Below, piece after piece: positions 1 through 5,172 of a stretch of 5,172 nucleotides of DNA; the stretch's first letter is position 1, and every line of letters begins with the position of its first letter. The notes under the pieces were generated by a model, which was not told the DNA's origin, searched no databases, and was given only the letters and a program-made list of their open reading frames with translations. The position numbers were made by a program, and so were the translations under genes. The DNA is taken from NCBI GenBank assembly GCA_002491225.1, contig DKVN01000155.1, positions 15,660 to 20,831 on the forward strand, written 5' to 3'. This DNA is from Faecalibacterium sp. UBA7177 (lineage in GTDB: Bacteria > Bacillota > Clostridia > Oscillospirales > Ruminococcaceae).

Positions 1-1
1 C

Positions 2-544
2 ACCTACAACGGCGACCACATGAGCATGTACGGGGTGAACGCCGGGGTTCCCAAGACCCTGGTGCGGCACATCGTGGCCTACGAGGCCGATCGGGCCGGG
101 GCGGGGGCGCTGCGGCAGGTGCTGCGGGATATTCTCGACACCCCGGTGAGCCCCGAGCTGCTGCCCGCGCAGGGCGGTGAGATCAGCCAGCAGACCGAGC
201 AGCTGGTTGGCCCGTATGAGCTGCACGATTTTTACCTCTACTACGCCCTGCGCTATGGCTTTGGGCCGGGCAAGATCCTGCGGCTGGCCCAGGCGGCCTT
301 TGCCGGGCGTTACCCGGAGGAAGTACTGCTGCACTGGCTGCGCAGCTTCTACCGCCGGTTCTTTGCCCAGCAGTTCAAGCGCAGCTGCCTGCCGGACGGG
401 CCCAAGGTTGGTTCGGTGACCCTCTCGCCCCGGGGCGACTGGCGGATGCCCAGCGACGCCTCGGCCGCGCTCTGGCTGGCCGAGGTGGACGAGCTGGCCG
501 CGCTTGCGGCCAAAAAAGCGCAAAGAAACGCAAAGGAGGATTGA
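2..544 (+). CDS. nadE: Glutamine-dependent NAD+ synthase, C-terminal part (5' truncated by window edge)
   Basis: This gene is open to the left edge; reading phase starts at base 2 and about 181 residues plus a TGA stop are visible. The protein catalyses the last step of NAD biosynthesis, ATP-dependent amidation of nicotinate adenine dinucleotide in the cytoplasm. Signatures seen are GDHMSMYGVNAGVPK at the edge, the GPYELHDFYLYYALRYGFGP block, and the basic, highly conserved tail RRFFAQQFKRSCLPDGPK, then VGSVTLSPRGDWRMPSDAS. That tail is typical of the long (about 640 residue) glutamine-hydrolysing form, which carries an N-terminal nitrilase-like amidase domain. The short ammonia-dependent enzyme lacks it. 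The amidase domain and ATP-binding SGG(x)DS loop must lie upstream, outside the window. The last codons are A-rich and contain the ribosome binding site of the next gene, so the two are probably co-transcribed. An internal ATG at 20 is not the true start, since conserved family sequence precedes it. Confidence 0.95.
   Translation, partial: TYNGDHMSMYGVNAGVPKTLVRHIVAYEADRAGAGALRQVLRDILDTPVSPELLPAQGGEISQQTEQLVGPYELHDFYLYYALRYGFGPGKILRLAQAAFAGRYPEEVLLHWLRSFYRRFFAQQFKRSCLPDGPKVGSVTLSPRGDWRMPSDASAALWLAEVDELAALAAKKAQRNAKED
532..540 (+). promoter_or_regulatory. Ribosome binding site of the MATE gene, embedded in the nadE 3' end
   Basis: AAAGGAGGA matches the anti-Shine-Dalgarno sequence very well and ends 10 nt before the ATG at 551. 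It lies within the last codons of nadE (Lys-Glu-Asp), ahead of the nadE stop at 542-544. This supports the ATG at 551 as the start and suggests translational coupling between the two genes. Confidence 0.8.
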
Positions 545-550
545 CCACCC

Positions 551-1999
551 ATGCAGACCCGGCAAAGCGCACCCGCACAGGAAACTCTGTTCGCGCGGGT
601 GCTGCGGCGCGTTTTCCCGGTGGAGCGGGCGCTGCGGGGCATGCAGCCCTGTGGTGAGCTGCCCGGCCAGCAGCAGCTGCTGGCCCACACCTTTCAAATC
701 GCCTGGCCCAGCACCCTCGAGAGCTTTCTGGTGGCGCTGGTGTCGGTGGTGGACACCATCATGGTGGGCAGGCTGGGGGCCAGCGCCATCGCGGCGGTGG
801 GGCTGTGCAACCAGCCGAAATTTGTGGGGCTGGCGGTCTTTTTATCCCTGAACGTGGCGGTCAGCGCCATTGTGGCCCGCCGCAAGGGCGAGGGGGATCA
901 GGAGGGGGCCAACCGGGTACTGATCCAGGCCATGCTGCTGGTGGCCCTGCTGACCCTGATCGTCAGCACCGTATTCGTCGCCTTTGCCGAGCCAATTTTG
1001 CGGCTGGCGGGCAGCAATGAGGACACCCACCTGCTGGCCGTCTCCTACTTTCGCATCATCATGGGCGGGATGTTCTTCAACGTGATGAGCCTGGTGATCA
1101 ACGCCGCCCAGCGGGGCTGCGGCAACACCCGCATCGCCCTGCGCACCAACGTCACCTCCAACCTGGTCAATATCTGCCTGAACTACCTGCTCATCGAGGG
1201 GCACTTCGGCTTCCCCGCGCTGGGGGTGCGGGGCGCGGCCATCGCCACCGTCTGCGGCACGGTGGTGGCGCTGGTCATGTCGGTGTCCTCGGTGCTGCAC
1301 CCGGAGGGCTTTTTGTACCTCTTCTCCCACGCCAACCGGCTGCGGTTTGACCGGCACACCCTTGCCACCATCGGCAACATCGGCTCGGCCACATTGGCGG
1401 AGCAGCTGTTTCTGCGGTTCGGTTTTCTGACCTACGCCATGATGGTGGCGCGCCTGGGCACCAGCGCCTTTGCGGCCCACCAGATCGGCATGAACATCAT
1501 CACCATCTCCTTCTCGTTCGGGGATGGGCTCTCGATCGCCTCGGTGGCGCTGGTGGGGCAGAGCCTGGGCGAAAAGCGGCCGGATCTCGCCCGCATCTAC
1601 GCCAACTTCTGCCAGCGGATGGGCTTTTTGTGCTCGACGGCGCTGGCGGTGGTCTTTTTGCTGTTTGGGCAGACCATCTTTGGCTTTTTCACCACCGAAG
1701 CGCCGGTGCTGGCCTACAGCGCCGTCATCATGCGGATGACCTGCGTGATCGTCTACACCCAGATCGCGCAGGTGATCTTCAGCGGCGGGCTGCGCGGCGC
1801 GGGCGACACCCGGTATGTGGCGCTGGTGGGGCTGGTGAGCGTGGCGATTCTGCGGCCGCTGAGCGGGTTTTTGTTCATCTATGTGCTCGAGTGGGGCTTG
1901 CCGGGGGCCTGGCTCGGCCTGCTGCTGGACCAGAGCATGCGGCTGCTGCTGACCTTTGTGCGGTTTCGCAGCGGCAAGTGGATGAAGATCAAGATATAG
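551..1999 (+). CDS. MATE-family multidrug/cation antiporter (482 aa)
   Basis: This is an inner-membrane efflux protein of the multidrug and toxic compound extrusion family, which exports cationic compounds in exchange for Na+ or H+. Two homologous MatE halves are visible, at roughly residues 47-245 and 275-470. The first opens with IAWPSTLESFLVALVSVVDTIMVGRLG, a classic family start. The two-fold pseudo-symmetry shows in RGCGNTR (residues 188-194) and its partner RGAGDTR (415-421), each followed by a hydrophobic helix. About twelve hydrophobic segments are present, and the length is normal for the family (440-480). About 45 residues of polar, basic sequence precede the first helix, slightly longer than usual. 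The gene starts 6 nt after the nadE stop with a strong ribosome binding site, so it is probably the distal gene of that transcript, ending at the hairpin at 2045. Substrate cannot be read from sequence. The ion-coupling residues were not assigned. Confidence 0.93.
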   Translation: MQTRQSAPAQETLFARVLRRVFPVERALRGMQPCGELPGQQQLLAHTFQIAWPSTLESFLVALVSVVDTIMVGRLGASAIAAVGLCNQPKFVGLAVFLSLNVAVSAIVARRKGEGDQEGANRVLIQAMLLVALLTLIVSTVFVAFAEPILRLAGSNEDTHLLAVSYFRIIMGGMFFNVMSLVINAAQRGCGNTRIALRTNVTSNLVNICLNYLLIEGHFGFPALGVRGAAIATVCGTVVALVMSVSSVLHPEGFLYLFSHANRLRFDRHTLATIGNIGSATLAEQLFLRFGFLTYAMMVARLGTSAFAAHQIGMNIITISFSFGDGLSIASVALVGQSLGEKRPDLARIYANFCQRMGFLCSTALAVVFLLFGQTIFGFFTTEAPVLAYSAVIMRMTCVIVYTQIAQVIFSGGLRGAGDTRYVALVGLVSVAILRPLSGFLFIYVLEWGLPGAWLGLLLDQSMRLLLTFVRFRSGKWMKIKI

Positions 2000-2029
2000 G
2001 CCGCGGCAAACCGGTGTCCTTGATTCCAA

Positions 2030-2043
2030 CATAAAGCATAAAG
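2030..2043. repeat. Tandem 7-bp repeat CATAAAG x2
   Basis: Two exact adjacent copies of CATAAAG touch the foot of the terminator hairpin. Read on the - strand they give two TTTAT runs, supplying the T-rich tail needed to stop transcription arriving from the YcxB-like gene. Confidence 0.7.
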
Positions 2044-2044
2044 C

Positions 2045-2090
2045 GCCGCAGCCCCCTGCCGAGGTTTGGCAGGGGGCTGCGGCTGTTTTG
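2045..2090. terminator. Bidirectional intrinsic terminator between convergent genes
   Basis: A perfect 16-bp stem (2045-2060 pairing with 2068-2083, rich in G/C) encloses a 7-nt loop, GAGGTTT. On the + strand the stem is followed by TGTTTTG. On the - strand it is followed by the T-rich GCTTTATGCTTTATG, formed by a tandem CATAAAG repeat at 2030-2043. It lies 45 nt after the MATE stop codon and 19 nt after the stop of the opposing YcxB-like gene, so it can serve both transcripts. The + strand T-tract is short but the stem is very stable. Confidence 0.9.
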
Positions 2091-2102
2091 ATCAACAAAT
2101 CG

Positions 2103-2681
2103 TTACTTTTTCACCCGGTCGTGCAGCTTTTCGGCGGCGAGATGATCGGCGAGAAAGGCCCAGAGCCCGGCGTCGTCCGCGCCCTTGGCCTGGCCGTTTG
2201 GCAGCAGATACGCCTTTTGGGGCGCGACATACAGGTAAACGGCCTGCGCGGTGCGCCAGGCGGCGTGCACCTCGGCCCAGGGGGTGAGCACCGGCGGCTG
2301 CTCGGCGTTTTGGGCCCGGTTGGCGGGCTGGAACAGCACCCCCTGCCCGCTGAGCCGGACGGTGTAGACCAGCCGCGGCTGGCCAAGGCCCATCTGCTGG
2401 GCCTTTTTGCGCAGGTCGCTGAAAAAGCGGAAGAGGTAAACCGCGGGCAGCAGCCAGCCGATGGCCAGCAGCGCCCAGCCCAGCACCAGGCTCGGGATCT
2501 TGGTCGTGCTCATGGCAGCGCCAAGCGCAAAGCAGGCGCAGGCGCAAAGGGTCAGCAGCCCGGTAAACAGGCCGATGCGCCGCAGGGTGCCCCGCCGCTG
2601 GAAGGCATCAAAAACCGCAAAGGCGCGAAAGGCCTCGCTGTCGATCCGCACCGGGATCAGGATCTCTTTTTCGTCCGCCAT
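2103..2681 (-). CDS. YcxB-like domain membrane protein (192 aa)
   Basis: This is a small membrane protein of unknown role. The ATG at 2681 is preferred because GGAGGAAAGGA lies just upstream. A longer ORF starting at 2720 begins inside a stable hairpin, has no ribosome binding site and adds only a basic, unconserved-looking MPPCCARRKGKPA. Visible parts are a soluble start (EILIPVRIDSEAFRAFAVFDAFQRR, residues about 6-30), two adjacent hydrophobic helices (about 36-57 and 63-85) and a cytoplasmic C-terminal domain (about 105-180). The C-terminal pattern is YTVRLSGQGVLF, then PWAEVHAAWRTAQAVYLYV and AYLLPNG. This order, two helices then a W..V....YLY....LLP domain, matches the YcxB-like family of Firmicutes, in which no biochemical function is established. 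The gene follows the ABC permease on the same strand after 189 nt and probably has its own promoter. Three cysteines and alanines in helix 1 are unremarkable. Confidence 0.85.
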   Translation of the reverse strand: MADEKEILIPVRIDSEAFRAFAVFDAFQRRGTLRRIGLFTGLLTLCACACFALGAAMSTTKIPSLVLGWALLAIGWLLPAVYLFRFFSDLRKKAQQMGLGQPRLVYTVRLSGQGVLFQPANRAQNAEQPPVLTPWAEVHAAWRTAQAVYLYVAPQKAYLLPNGQAKGADDAGLWAFLADHLAAEKLHDRVKK

Positions 2682-2690
2682 AGCCGGTTT

Positions 2691-2701
2691 TCCTTTCCTC
2701 C
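2691..2701 (-). promoter_or_regulatory. Ribosome binding site of the YcxB-like gene
   Basis: The - strand reads GGAGGAAAGGA, ending 9 nt before the ATG at 2681. It contains two purine-rich candidate cores (GGAGG and AAAGGA), the nearer being better spaced. It decides the start at 2681 over the upstream ATG at 2720. Confidence 0.75.
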
Positions 2702-2708
2702 GCGCACA

Positions 2709-2731
2709 GCAGGGCGGCATTGCCCCCCTGC
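2709..2731 (-). other. Strong hairpin just upstream of the YcxB-like ribosome binding site
   Basis: A 10-position stem (2709-2718 with 2722-2731) pairs at nine of ten positions around a 3-nt loop; the one mismatch is 2715/2725. On the - strand it ends 7 nt before the ribosome binding site at 2691-2701. No T-tract follows, so it is not a terminator. It may be a structured 5' leader that stabilises the mRNA or affects ribosome access; that role is inference. Confidence 0.5.
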
Positions 2732-2761
2732 CCTGCCCGCGGCAGCAACAGATTTATGTTT

Positions 2762-2791
2762 GGGAAAAGGGCGGCCCCGCCCAAAGCCGCC
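2762..2791 (-). terminator. Possible weak terminator of the ABC permease operon
   Basis: On the - strand two mutually exclusive GC stems can form: GGCGGC/GCCGCC (2786-2791 with 2770-2775, 10-nt loop) or GGGCG/CGCCC (2778-2782 with 2769-2773, 4-nt loop). Either is followed by TTTT and then CCC. The position, about 80-110 nt after the permease stop, suits an operon terminator. The T-tract is only four long, so termination may be partial, with read-through into the YcxB-like gene. Confidence 0.35.
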
Positions 2792-2832
2792 GGGAAAAAT
2801 GTTCCGGCCGGTTTCAAGCGGGGTTGCCGTAT

Positions 2833-2845
2833 TGTACATGGTACA
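2833..2845. repeat. Short inverted repeat TGTAC-ATG-GTACA
   Basis: A perfect 5-bp inverted repeat with a 3-bp centre lies 26 bp beyond the permease stop in the intergenic gap. The - strand sequence TACAAT (2831-2836) overlaps it and is one base off a -10 hexamer. No matching -35 element is seen at 16-18 bp, so an operator or promoter role is only a possibility. Confidence 0.25.
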
Positions 2846-2852
2846 GGGTAGA

Positions 2853-2867
2853 TGCGCGGCACGCGCA
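2853..2867. repeat. Small GC hairpin after the permease stop codon
   Basis: TGCGCG (2853-2858) and CGCGCA (2862-2867) form a perfect 6-bp stem around a 3-nt loop, 3 nt beyond the permease stop. It has no T-tract, so it could only protect the mRNA 3' end or be chance in GC-rich DNA. Confidence 0.3.
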
Positions 2868-2870
2868 GAC

Positions 2871-4331
2871 TCACTCGTGCCGGATGGCCTCCAGCGCGCT
2901 GATGCGGGTGGCGCGGCGGGCGGGCAGGATGCCCGAGAGCAGCCCCACGAGAGTTGAGAAGCCCAGCCCCAGCAGGATGAGCCAGAACGGGATCACCGAG
3001 ATGGCACTGGACGCGCCGTCGCCATAGTAGCCCATGCCGCCCAGGCTGCCCATCAGGCTGCCGAGGTCCACCCCGCCCTCGCCGTTGAAGAGCATCATGA
3101 TGGCGCTGAGGTTGTTGAGCACGAACGAGATCAAAAGGCTGAAAATCACCCCGATGATGCCGCCCAAAAGGCCGATGCCGCCCGCCTCCATCAAAAACAT
3201 GGTGCGGATCTTGCCCAGCTCGCAGCCCAGCACCTTCATGACGCCGATCTCCTTGGTGCGCTCGTAGATGGCCATCGTCATGGTGTTGGCGATGTTGAGC
3301 GCCGCCACAAACAGCGACACCGCCGCAAGCCCGCCCAAAATCATCTGGCTTTGGGCCACGCTGGCCTGCATATCCTCCCGCACCTGGGTCATCGAGTCGG
3401 TCTGGTAGCCGAGGTCCTGCAGCCAGGTTTCGACCTCCTCGACATTGTCCACCTTGTCGACCTTGACATAGACCTCCTGGTAGCCGTTGTCCTGCTCTTT
3501 TTGCTGGACGCCGTTGACATAGACATAGCTGGTGGAGCCCTTGCTGCCGGTGAGCTTTTTGTACGCCTCCTCCACCATCTTGAGGTCGGACAGGCGCATC
3601 ACGATGCCGCTGTCGGTAAAGTAGTGCTTGGCGTAGTCCGACCGCAGCACCCCCACCACCACCAGCTCATAGTCGATGGTTTTGGGGTTTTCGTCGTAGG
3701 TGGACAGCCGCAGGGTCAGTTTTTCCTGCTGCATATCCACAAAGGGGGGCACAGGGTTGCCCAGGCTGTCCACCTGGCCCTGCCAGACCTGCCGCTTGCC
3801 GCTGTTGTAGCTTTTGCGGGTGTCCTCAAACTGATAGGCGGCGTTTTCGCCAATCAAAACCGGGATGCGGCGGCGGCCGAGGTTCATATCCTCGGCCAGA
3901 AAGCTGCCGTCGATCAGCTCGAAGCCCATCTGCTCCAGCGCGTCCGGGTAGAGGCCGTAGGTGTTCCAGGCGTACATGCTGTACCGGTCGTTTTTGCCCG
4001 CGTAGATGGTGGCGTTGAGGTCGTTGGACTGGTAGTATGGGGTTGCGGCCACCACGTCGGGATGGGCCTGGATCTGCTTTAACATCTCGTCGTCCAGCTT
4101 GGGGGTCTCGCCGCCGGTATCGTTCCAGCTGTAATTGTAGATCTGGATCTGGGTGAGGTCGCCCCAGCTGGCCAGCATCGCCTCGTTTTGGATGTTGATG
4201 GCGATGCCGAGGCTGATCATCACAATGATGGCGCAGGTGCCAACCACCACGCCGATGACGGTGAGCGCGGTGCGGCCCTTGCGGCGGCGCAGGTTGTCAA
4301 AGCTGAGCCGCAAGAGATCAGAGATCTTCAT
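2871..4331 (-). CDS. MacB/FtsX-family ABC transporter permease (486 aa)
   Basis: This is the membrane subunit of a type VII (MacB-like) ABC transporter, a class that moves or pulls on substrates at the outer face of the membrane by mechanotransmission rather than a transmembrane channel. The N-terminus FDNLRRRKGRTALTVIGVVVG leads into helix 1 (about 21-45). A MacB-PCD-like extracytoplasmic domain of about 280 residues follows (46-328). The FtsX domain has helix 2 (330-355), the cytoplasmic coupling segment YERTKEIGVMKVLGC (356-370), helix 3 (380-405), a Gly-rich outer loop (409-445), helix 4 (446-468) and the hallmark end GILPARRATRISALEAIRHE. The start at 4331 is supported by GGAGG 6 nt upstream. 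It overlaps the 3' end of the Ig-like protein gene by 14 nt, so the two are translationally coupled. The gene lacks its own ATPase domain; a MacB/LolD-type ATPase should lie beyond the right edge or elsewhere. Substrate is unknown. Confidence 0.92.
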   Translation of the reverse strand: MKISDLLRLSFDNLRRRKGRTALTVIGVVVGTCAIIVMISLGIAINIQNEAMLASWGDLTQIQIYNYSWNDTGGETPKLDDEMLKQIQAHPDVVAATPYYQSNDLNATIYAGKNDRYSMYAWNTYGLYPDALEQMGFELIDGSFLAEDMNLGRRRIPVLIGENAAYQFEDTRKSYNSGKRQVWQGQVDSLGNPVPPFVDMQQEKLTLRLSTYDENPKTIDYELVVVGVLRSDYAKHYFTDSGIVMRLSDLKMVEEAYKKLTGSKGSTSYVYVNGVQQKEQDNGYQEVYVKVDKVDNVEEVETWLQDLGYQTDSMTQVREDMQASVAQSQMILGGLAAVSLFVAALNIANTMTMAIYERTKEIGVMKVLGCELGKIRTMFLMEAGGIGLLGGIIGVIFSLLISFVLNNLSAIMMLFNGEGGVDLGSLMGSLGGMGYYGDGASSAISVIPFWLILLGLGFSTLVGLLSGILPARRATRISALEAIRHE

Positions 4332-5172
4332 CTTGATCCTCCAGCTGGGCCAGGGCCTTTTTGGCCTTGCGCTTTTTCAGCACCACGACCACCGCCGCAG
4401 CGCCGCCGCCCACGGCCGCCAAAATCAGCACCCAGCCCCACCAGGGCATCCCGCCGCTCGGCTCCTCCATGCCCATCGAGGGATCCATCATGCCCGGATC
4501 CATCATGCCGGGGTCGTCATATACCGGCATCTCCTCCACCGTGCAGGAGAAGGTTTTTTCCAGCGTTTTCACGTTGCCCGCATCGTCCTCGTAGCTCAGC
4601 ACGACGGTGGCGTTGATGGTGCCTGCCTGCTCGGCCATGACATTGAAGTCGACCGAGTTCTCGGTACCGGCGGCGATGTTGCCCAAAAACTGGCTCTGGC
4701 CGGGGTTGGCGAGGTTGTCGCCCCTGATCTCGGCCGAGAGGTTGTTGATGGCGGTTTTGCCCTTGTTGACAAAGGTGAGCGAGACATAGCCCTCCTCGCC
4801 CATCATCATGGTCTCGGGGGCCTCGATGTTGGTGATCTCAAACCGCTCGGGCTGCACCACCGGCACCGAGACGCTGGTGGAGCCGCTGGCCGGGCTGCCG
4901 GAATTCTGCCCGATGCCGGACATGCTGACCCCGATGTTGGCCACCCCGTCCACAAAGGTGGCGCTGGGCAGGATCTGATAGGTGACGGTGCGGGTGGCCT
5001 CGGGGCCCATCTCGCCGATGTAGGTGTTGAGGTTGCCGGTGGCCAGCGAGACGCCCTGCGGCAGCGTGAGGGTGATCAGCACGTCGCTGAGGTTCTCGGT
5101 GCCGCTGGTGGTAAAGACGGTGAGGCTCAAGGTAAACTCGGCCCCCGCCTGCACCTGCGGCGCGTCACCGAA
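4318..5172 (-). CDS. Membrane-anchored surface protein with tandem Ig-like (CARDB/COG1361-type) domains, C-terminal part
   Basis: The frame is open to the right edge, with 284 residues visible; a GTG at 5154 could be read as a start but in-frame sequence continues before it, so the gene is probably longer. Residues about 7-106 and 109-213 form two beta-rich, Ig-like repeats with the patterns AGAEFTLSLTV...LSDVLITLTLPQGV and MGEEGYVSLTFVNKGKTAINNLSAEI, as in CARDB/DUF11/S-layer-like COG1361 proteins. A Met/Asp/Pro/Gly linker (about 214-242, with two DPGMM units) leads to one transmembrane helix (WWGWVLILAAVGGGAAAVVVVL, 244-265), then a positive stop (KKRKAKK) and an acidic tail. There is no LPxTG motif, so it is held by the C-terminal helix with the domains outside. 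It overlaps the MacB-type permease by 14 nt, so I infer it is an accessory or substrate-handling partner of that transporter. The N-terminus, any signal peptide and number of repeats are not visible. Confidence 0.8.
   Translation of the reverse strand, partial: FGDAPQVQAGAEFTLSLTVFTTSGTENLSDVLITLTLPQGVSLATGNLNTYIGEMGPEATRTVTYQILPSATFVDGVANIGVSMSGIGQNSGSPASGSTSVSVPVVQPERFEITNIEAPETMMMGEEGYVSLTFVNKGKTAINNLSAEIRGDNLANPGQSQFLGNIAAGTENSVDFNVMAEQAGTINATVVLSYEDDAGNVKTLEKTFSCTVEEMPVYDDPGMMDPGMMDPSMGMEEPSGGMPWWGWVLILAAVGGGAAAVVVVLKKRKAKKALAQLEDQDEDL
4338..4342 (-). promoter_or_regulatory. Ribosome binding site of the ABC permease
   Basis: GGAGG on the - strand sits 6 nt before the ATG at 4331 and inside the last codons of the upstream Ig-like protein gene. 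It fixes the permease start and implies translational coupling. Confidence 0.8.
4481..4510. repeat. 15-bp tandem repeat coding for the DPGMM linker
   Basis: Two copies of a 15-bp unit, GGATCCATCATGCCC (4481-4495) and GGATCCATCATGCCG (4496-4510), differ at one base and are followed by a decayed third unit (4511-4525). The unit length is a multiple of three, so copy changes keep the reading frame and alter only the length of the Met-rich linker. Confidence 0.8.

Noticed and set aside
842..2098. Long antisense open frame (about 418 codons) opposite the MATE gene
   Set aside because: Its composition (His, Gln, Arg, Ala, Gly rich, with no hydrophobic core pattern) is the typical mirror of GC-rich coding DNA. 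It runs across the terminator hairpin and the MATE frame has clear family motifs.
2682..2720. Upstream ATG extending the YcxB-like protein by 13 residues
   Set aside because: The ATG at 2720 lies in a strong hairpin, has no ribosome binding site, and the extension covers the good ribosome binding site used by the ATG at 2681.
2824..2854. + strand promoter-like pair TTGCCG and TAGATG
   Set aside because: Matches to both hexamers are weak, the spacing is about 19 bp, and there is no + strand gene downstream.
2088..2957. Open frame of about 289 codons on the + strand opposite the YcxB-like gene
   Set aside because: It starts in the terminator tail, crosses the intergenic hairpins and enters the permease antisense; its composition is Gly/Pro/Gln/Arg-rich shadow-like. 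The opposing YcxB-like frame has helices and a family pattern.
3351..4082. Open frame of about 243 codons on the + strand opposite the permease
   Set aside because: It is a Val/Leu/His-rich shadow of the strongly supported permease gene, with no ribosome binding site and no recognisable domain.
4318..4620. Sortase (LPxTG) anchoring of the Ig-like protein
   Set aside because: The C-terminus has a helix and positive residues like a sortase signal, but no LPxTG-type motif precedes it and a 12-residue acidic tail follows the basic cluster, which fits a stably anchored membrane protein better.
5152..5154. GTG as the start of the Ig-like protein
   Set aside because: The frame continues in phase to the window edge, the GTG sits inside an Ig-like strand pattern (PQVQAGAEFTL), and no signal peptide follows. 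A surface protein start must lie upstream of the visible part.

Overview
The window looks like ordinary chromosomal DNA from a high-GC, low-redundancy Clostridia-type Firmicute. The best guess is a gut Oscillospiraceae/Ruminococcaceae member. This is inferred from strong AGGAGG-type ribosome binding sites, codons heavily biased to G/C in third position but with many TTT and AAA codons, a glutamine-type NAD synthase, and a Firmicute YcxB-like protein. No rRNA, tRNA, CRISPR array, insertion sequence or phage gene is visible.

Layout: four protein genes plus one cut by the left edge form two convergent blocks. On the + strand, positions 2-544 hold the C-terminal third of NAD+ synthase (nadE). It is followed after 6 nt by a complete MATE-family multidrug/cation antiporter (551-1999), whose ribosome binding site lies inside the nadE tail. 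On the - strand, reading from the right edge, there is the C-terminal part of a cell-surface, membrane-anchored protein with tandem Ig-like (CARDB/COG1361-type) domains (4318-5172). It overlaps by 14 nt a MacB/FtsX-type ABC transporter permease (2871-4331). After a 189-nt gap comes a small two-helix membrane protein with a YcxB-like C-terminal domain (2103-2681). The two blocks meet at a perfect 16-bp hairpin (2045-2083) that has T-rich tracts on both sides and probably terminates transcription from both directions.

How the genes work together: the Ig-like protein and the permease are almost certainly co-translated and probably work in one envelope complex. A MacB/LolD-type ATPase is expected outside the window, and its absence here means the transporter is seen only in part. 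The nadE-MATE pair looks like a transcription unit of convenience. The 189-nt gap before the YcxB-like gene contains several GC-rich hairpins: a possible weak terminator for the permease operon and a strong stem just before the YcxB-like ribosome binding site. The most interesting part is the coupled Ig-like protein/permease module with its methionine-rich membrane-proximal linker. The rest is conventional, and I do not see a clearly new system fully contained in the window.
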